DNA of 64,000 bases from Phytohabitans flavus. Its GTDB lineage: Bacteria; Actinomycetota; Actinomycetes; Mycobacteriales; Micromonosporaceae. Below, one piece after another: positions 62,196 through 64,000 of the stretch; position 1 is the stretch's first letter; each line of letters starts with the position of its first letter. The notes beneath the pieces were generated by a model. The model saw nothing but the letters and a program-made list of their open reading frames with translations. It did not search any database and was not told where the DNA came from. The position numbers were made by a program, and so were the translations under genes. The stretch covers positions 5,254,001-5,318,000 of the forward strand of contig NZ_AP022870.1 in the NCBI RefSeq assembly GCF_011764545.1. The letters run 5' to 3'.

Positions 62196-64000
62196 CTACG
62201 GGGTCTGGGCGTCGCGCCGGGCGGCGGCGAGCCCGTCCAGATCGCGCAACACCTCGCTGATCAAAGCGACCGCCGTGGCGGGCCGGGTGGTCCGGATGGA
62301 CCTGGCCCGCTCCAGTGACAAACGCATCGTATGCAGCACACGCCGCATCGCCGGACCGGCCTCACCGGACCCGCTGAGCAGTTCCTGGTCGTACAGGTGC
62401 TCCGCCTCGGTGAGCAGGTCGTCGGCGATCCCGCTGGCGCGCTCGCTTTTCAGCGGCGGCCGGCTCACCAGCCGAGCCGCGGCGGTCAGGCTTTCCACCA
62501 CCCGCTCGGTGTAGTACCAGGAGGCCGCCTCGTCCTGCACCGGCAGCTGTCCATAGACGCCAGCGGGCTGATCCCACAGGTCGCGGGCCGCACCGTCCCT
62601 GAGCCGGCGCCGCGACAGGTGGTCCCAGATCGTGTCCACAAAGCGCAGAAGCTGGCCGCGCCGCTCCGGGTCGTGCATCATCTCGGCGATGCGGAGCGTC
62701 CGCTTCATCAGCAGCGGCGAGAAGTCCGCGGCAAGCCAGGCCAGGCGTGCCGGGCCCAACTCCTCGCTGCCGACGAGGTGCAGCTCGACGCCGGGGTAGT
62801 GCATGGTCAGGGCGTCGTCATCCGCATACGGCCGTCTGGTGATCCGCGCCCGGTTGGCCAACTCGGCGAGGAGGTCGCCCACGCGGGCCAGATCGCTGTC
62901 CGTTGCCCTTCGGTTGGCCAGGTCCTGCGCGGTTACCGCGGTCACCAGCAGGCTGAAGTAGTCGGACTCCAAGCCGTCCGTGGTGCGCCATGGAATGTCT
63001 TCGACCGGCCACCGCCCACCCCCGAAACTGGCGATCGTCGACCAGTACGTCTGCGTGAGGTCCCAGCGCAGTTGAAGCGCCCTCGCGAGCCGCTGCTGCT
63101 CCTCGTTGAGCAGCGCCAAGAGCCGGGTGCGCTCGGAGAAGAGTCCTTCGATCGCGTCCAGCGCCACCACGGAGAAGTAGAGGTATGGCGCGGCCTGGGC
63201 GACTCCCCCGGGCTGCTCGCCCACGTCCTCGTTGGTCCTGACGATTGGTGCGTCCTTGACGATCCCCACGACCAGCCGCACTCGAAGAGCCGGTTGGGGT
63301 TGTCGAGCAACTCGCTCGTGTCCATCTCGAATCCGATCGTGATCTCGCGCAGGGCGGCGCGCACCTGGCGCAACGCCACACGGAGCTCCTCGATCACCTG
63401 CCGGACAGGCAGGCCCTGCTGGTTGGTGGTGCGGATCAGCTGCTGCCCCTCGGCGGAGTCAGCGTCCATCACGCTGATCGTGAAACTGCGCAGCAACCCG
63501 ACCAGGGCGGCGCTGAGCCGCTTGCTCGCCATCGCCTCAAGACGGTCGATCTCCGAGCGCAGGCTCTCGCGGCGGACCTCCCTCCGGAATCCGCGCACGA
63601 AGCTCATCGTCGCCAGCGACAGCGTCACGGACATGGCGAACGAATCGACGACGTCGATCGAAGCCTGCGCGGCGGTTGGATCCCCGTCGTTTTCGGCGCA
63701 GCGGAAATATGTGTCGCCGGCGAAGGTCGGCGTACCCGACGCGTCGGTGTACCGCTCCATGTAGTCGGTGATGACCCGGACGAGCACCTGTGGCACCTCG
63801 ACCGCGTCACCGAGCCCGCGCAGCGCGGCCAGCACGTCGTCGGCCGTCTCGTTCGGCTGCTCGAGCTGGAAGAACGAAATCTCGGTCGCCGGCAGGAGGA
63901 TGGAGAGCAGTTGCTCGGCGTCACTGATGGAGTTGGTCCGGTTTCGACCACCCCAGCTCCACTTGCCGTCCTGGAAGGACGCTCGGACGGTCGCCTGCCA
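62196..64000 (-). CDS. SCO2524-family-like protein, partial at the window edge, one frameshift
   Basis: Open to base 64000 (beyond 600 aa). The part at the edge reads VRASFQDGKWSWGGRNRTNS and ISDAEQLLSILLPATEISFF, matching my memory of the SCO2524 family. It continues VLVRVITDYMERYTDASGTP and later QQGLPVRQVIEELRVALRQV, then one missing G near 63268 shifts to WGIVKDAPIVRTNEDVGEQP and the C-terminus LRDLDGLAAARRDAQTP. No catalytic motif is visible; it is large and helical and may be a scaffold for the ATPase encoded next to it. The start lies outside the window. Confidence 0.72.

Overview
The window is GC-rich actinomycete chromosome with GTG/TTG starts, many 4-bp stop-start overlaps and very GC-rich third codon positions. 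The mix of genes (a murD2/murL pair, an InhA-type FabI with FabG, a ferrochelatase with an iron-sulfur cysteine tail, NgcEFG sugar importers, an AA10 LPMO, and genes resembling the SCO2521-SCO2524 families) fits Micromonosporaceae best. No rRNA, tRNA or CRISPR array was seen.

Layout. 1-6323: alpha-glucan metabolism (partial MGH1-like glycosidase, amylo-1,6-glucosidase, Rv3032-like GT4, GlgB), then a Ser/Thr kinase. 8.2-15.6 kb: two-component system with a repeat-tailed kinase, membrane proteins, amidohydrolase, ASCH protein, MobA-like nucleotidyltransferase, family A DNA polymerase. 15.7-24.3 kb: two NgcEFG-type importers around an RpiR regulator and a GlcNAc-type kinase, a chitin-sugar uptake unit that pairs logically with the chitin-type LPMO at 57.1 kb. 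24.4-29.4 kb: class III aminotransferase and divergent murD2/murL, the L-Glu route to peptidoglycan D-Glu. 29.6-31.1 kb: a complete IS110-family element. 31.1-47 kb: PucR regulator, SpoU methyltransferase, SPFH/NfeD pair, serine hydrolase, Rieske protein, hemH, fabI, fabG, a second two-component system and a region with two tiny ORFs. 47-57 kb: MoxR/DUF58/VWA operon, bacterial PH-domain pair, PAP2 enzyme and small enzymes. 58.4-64 kb: an uncharacterised locus with a variant P-loop ATPase, running off the window edge.

The most notable signal is the left end of the IS110 element. It encodes what looks like a complete bridge RNA. Its target loop matches the DNA on both sides of the insertion, its donor loop matches both element ends, all around a CT core, and circle closure would create a TTGACA-N18-TCTAAT promoter. 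The second is the 58.4-64 kb locus, whose ATPase has Arg in place of the usual Walker A Lys.

Quality warning: at least eleven genes are split by single-base frameshifts. Nearly all are one-base losses in C or G runs, pointing to homopolymer errors in the assembly rather than mass gene decay. Coordinates for these genes span the frameshifts.
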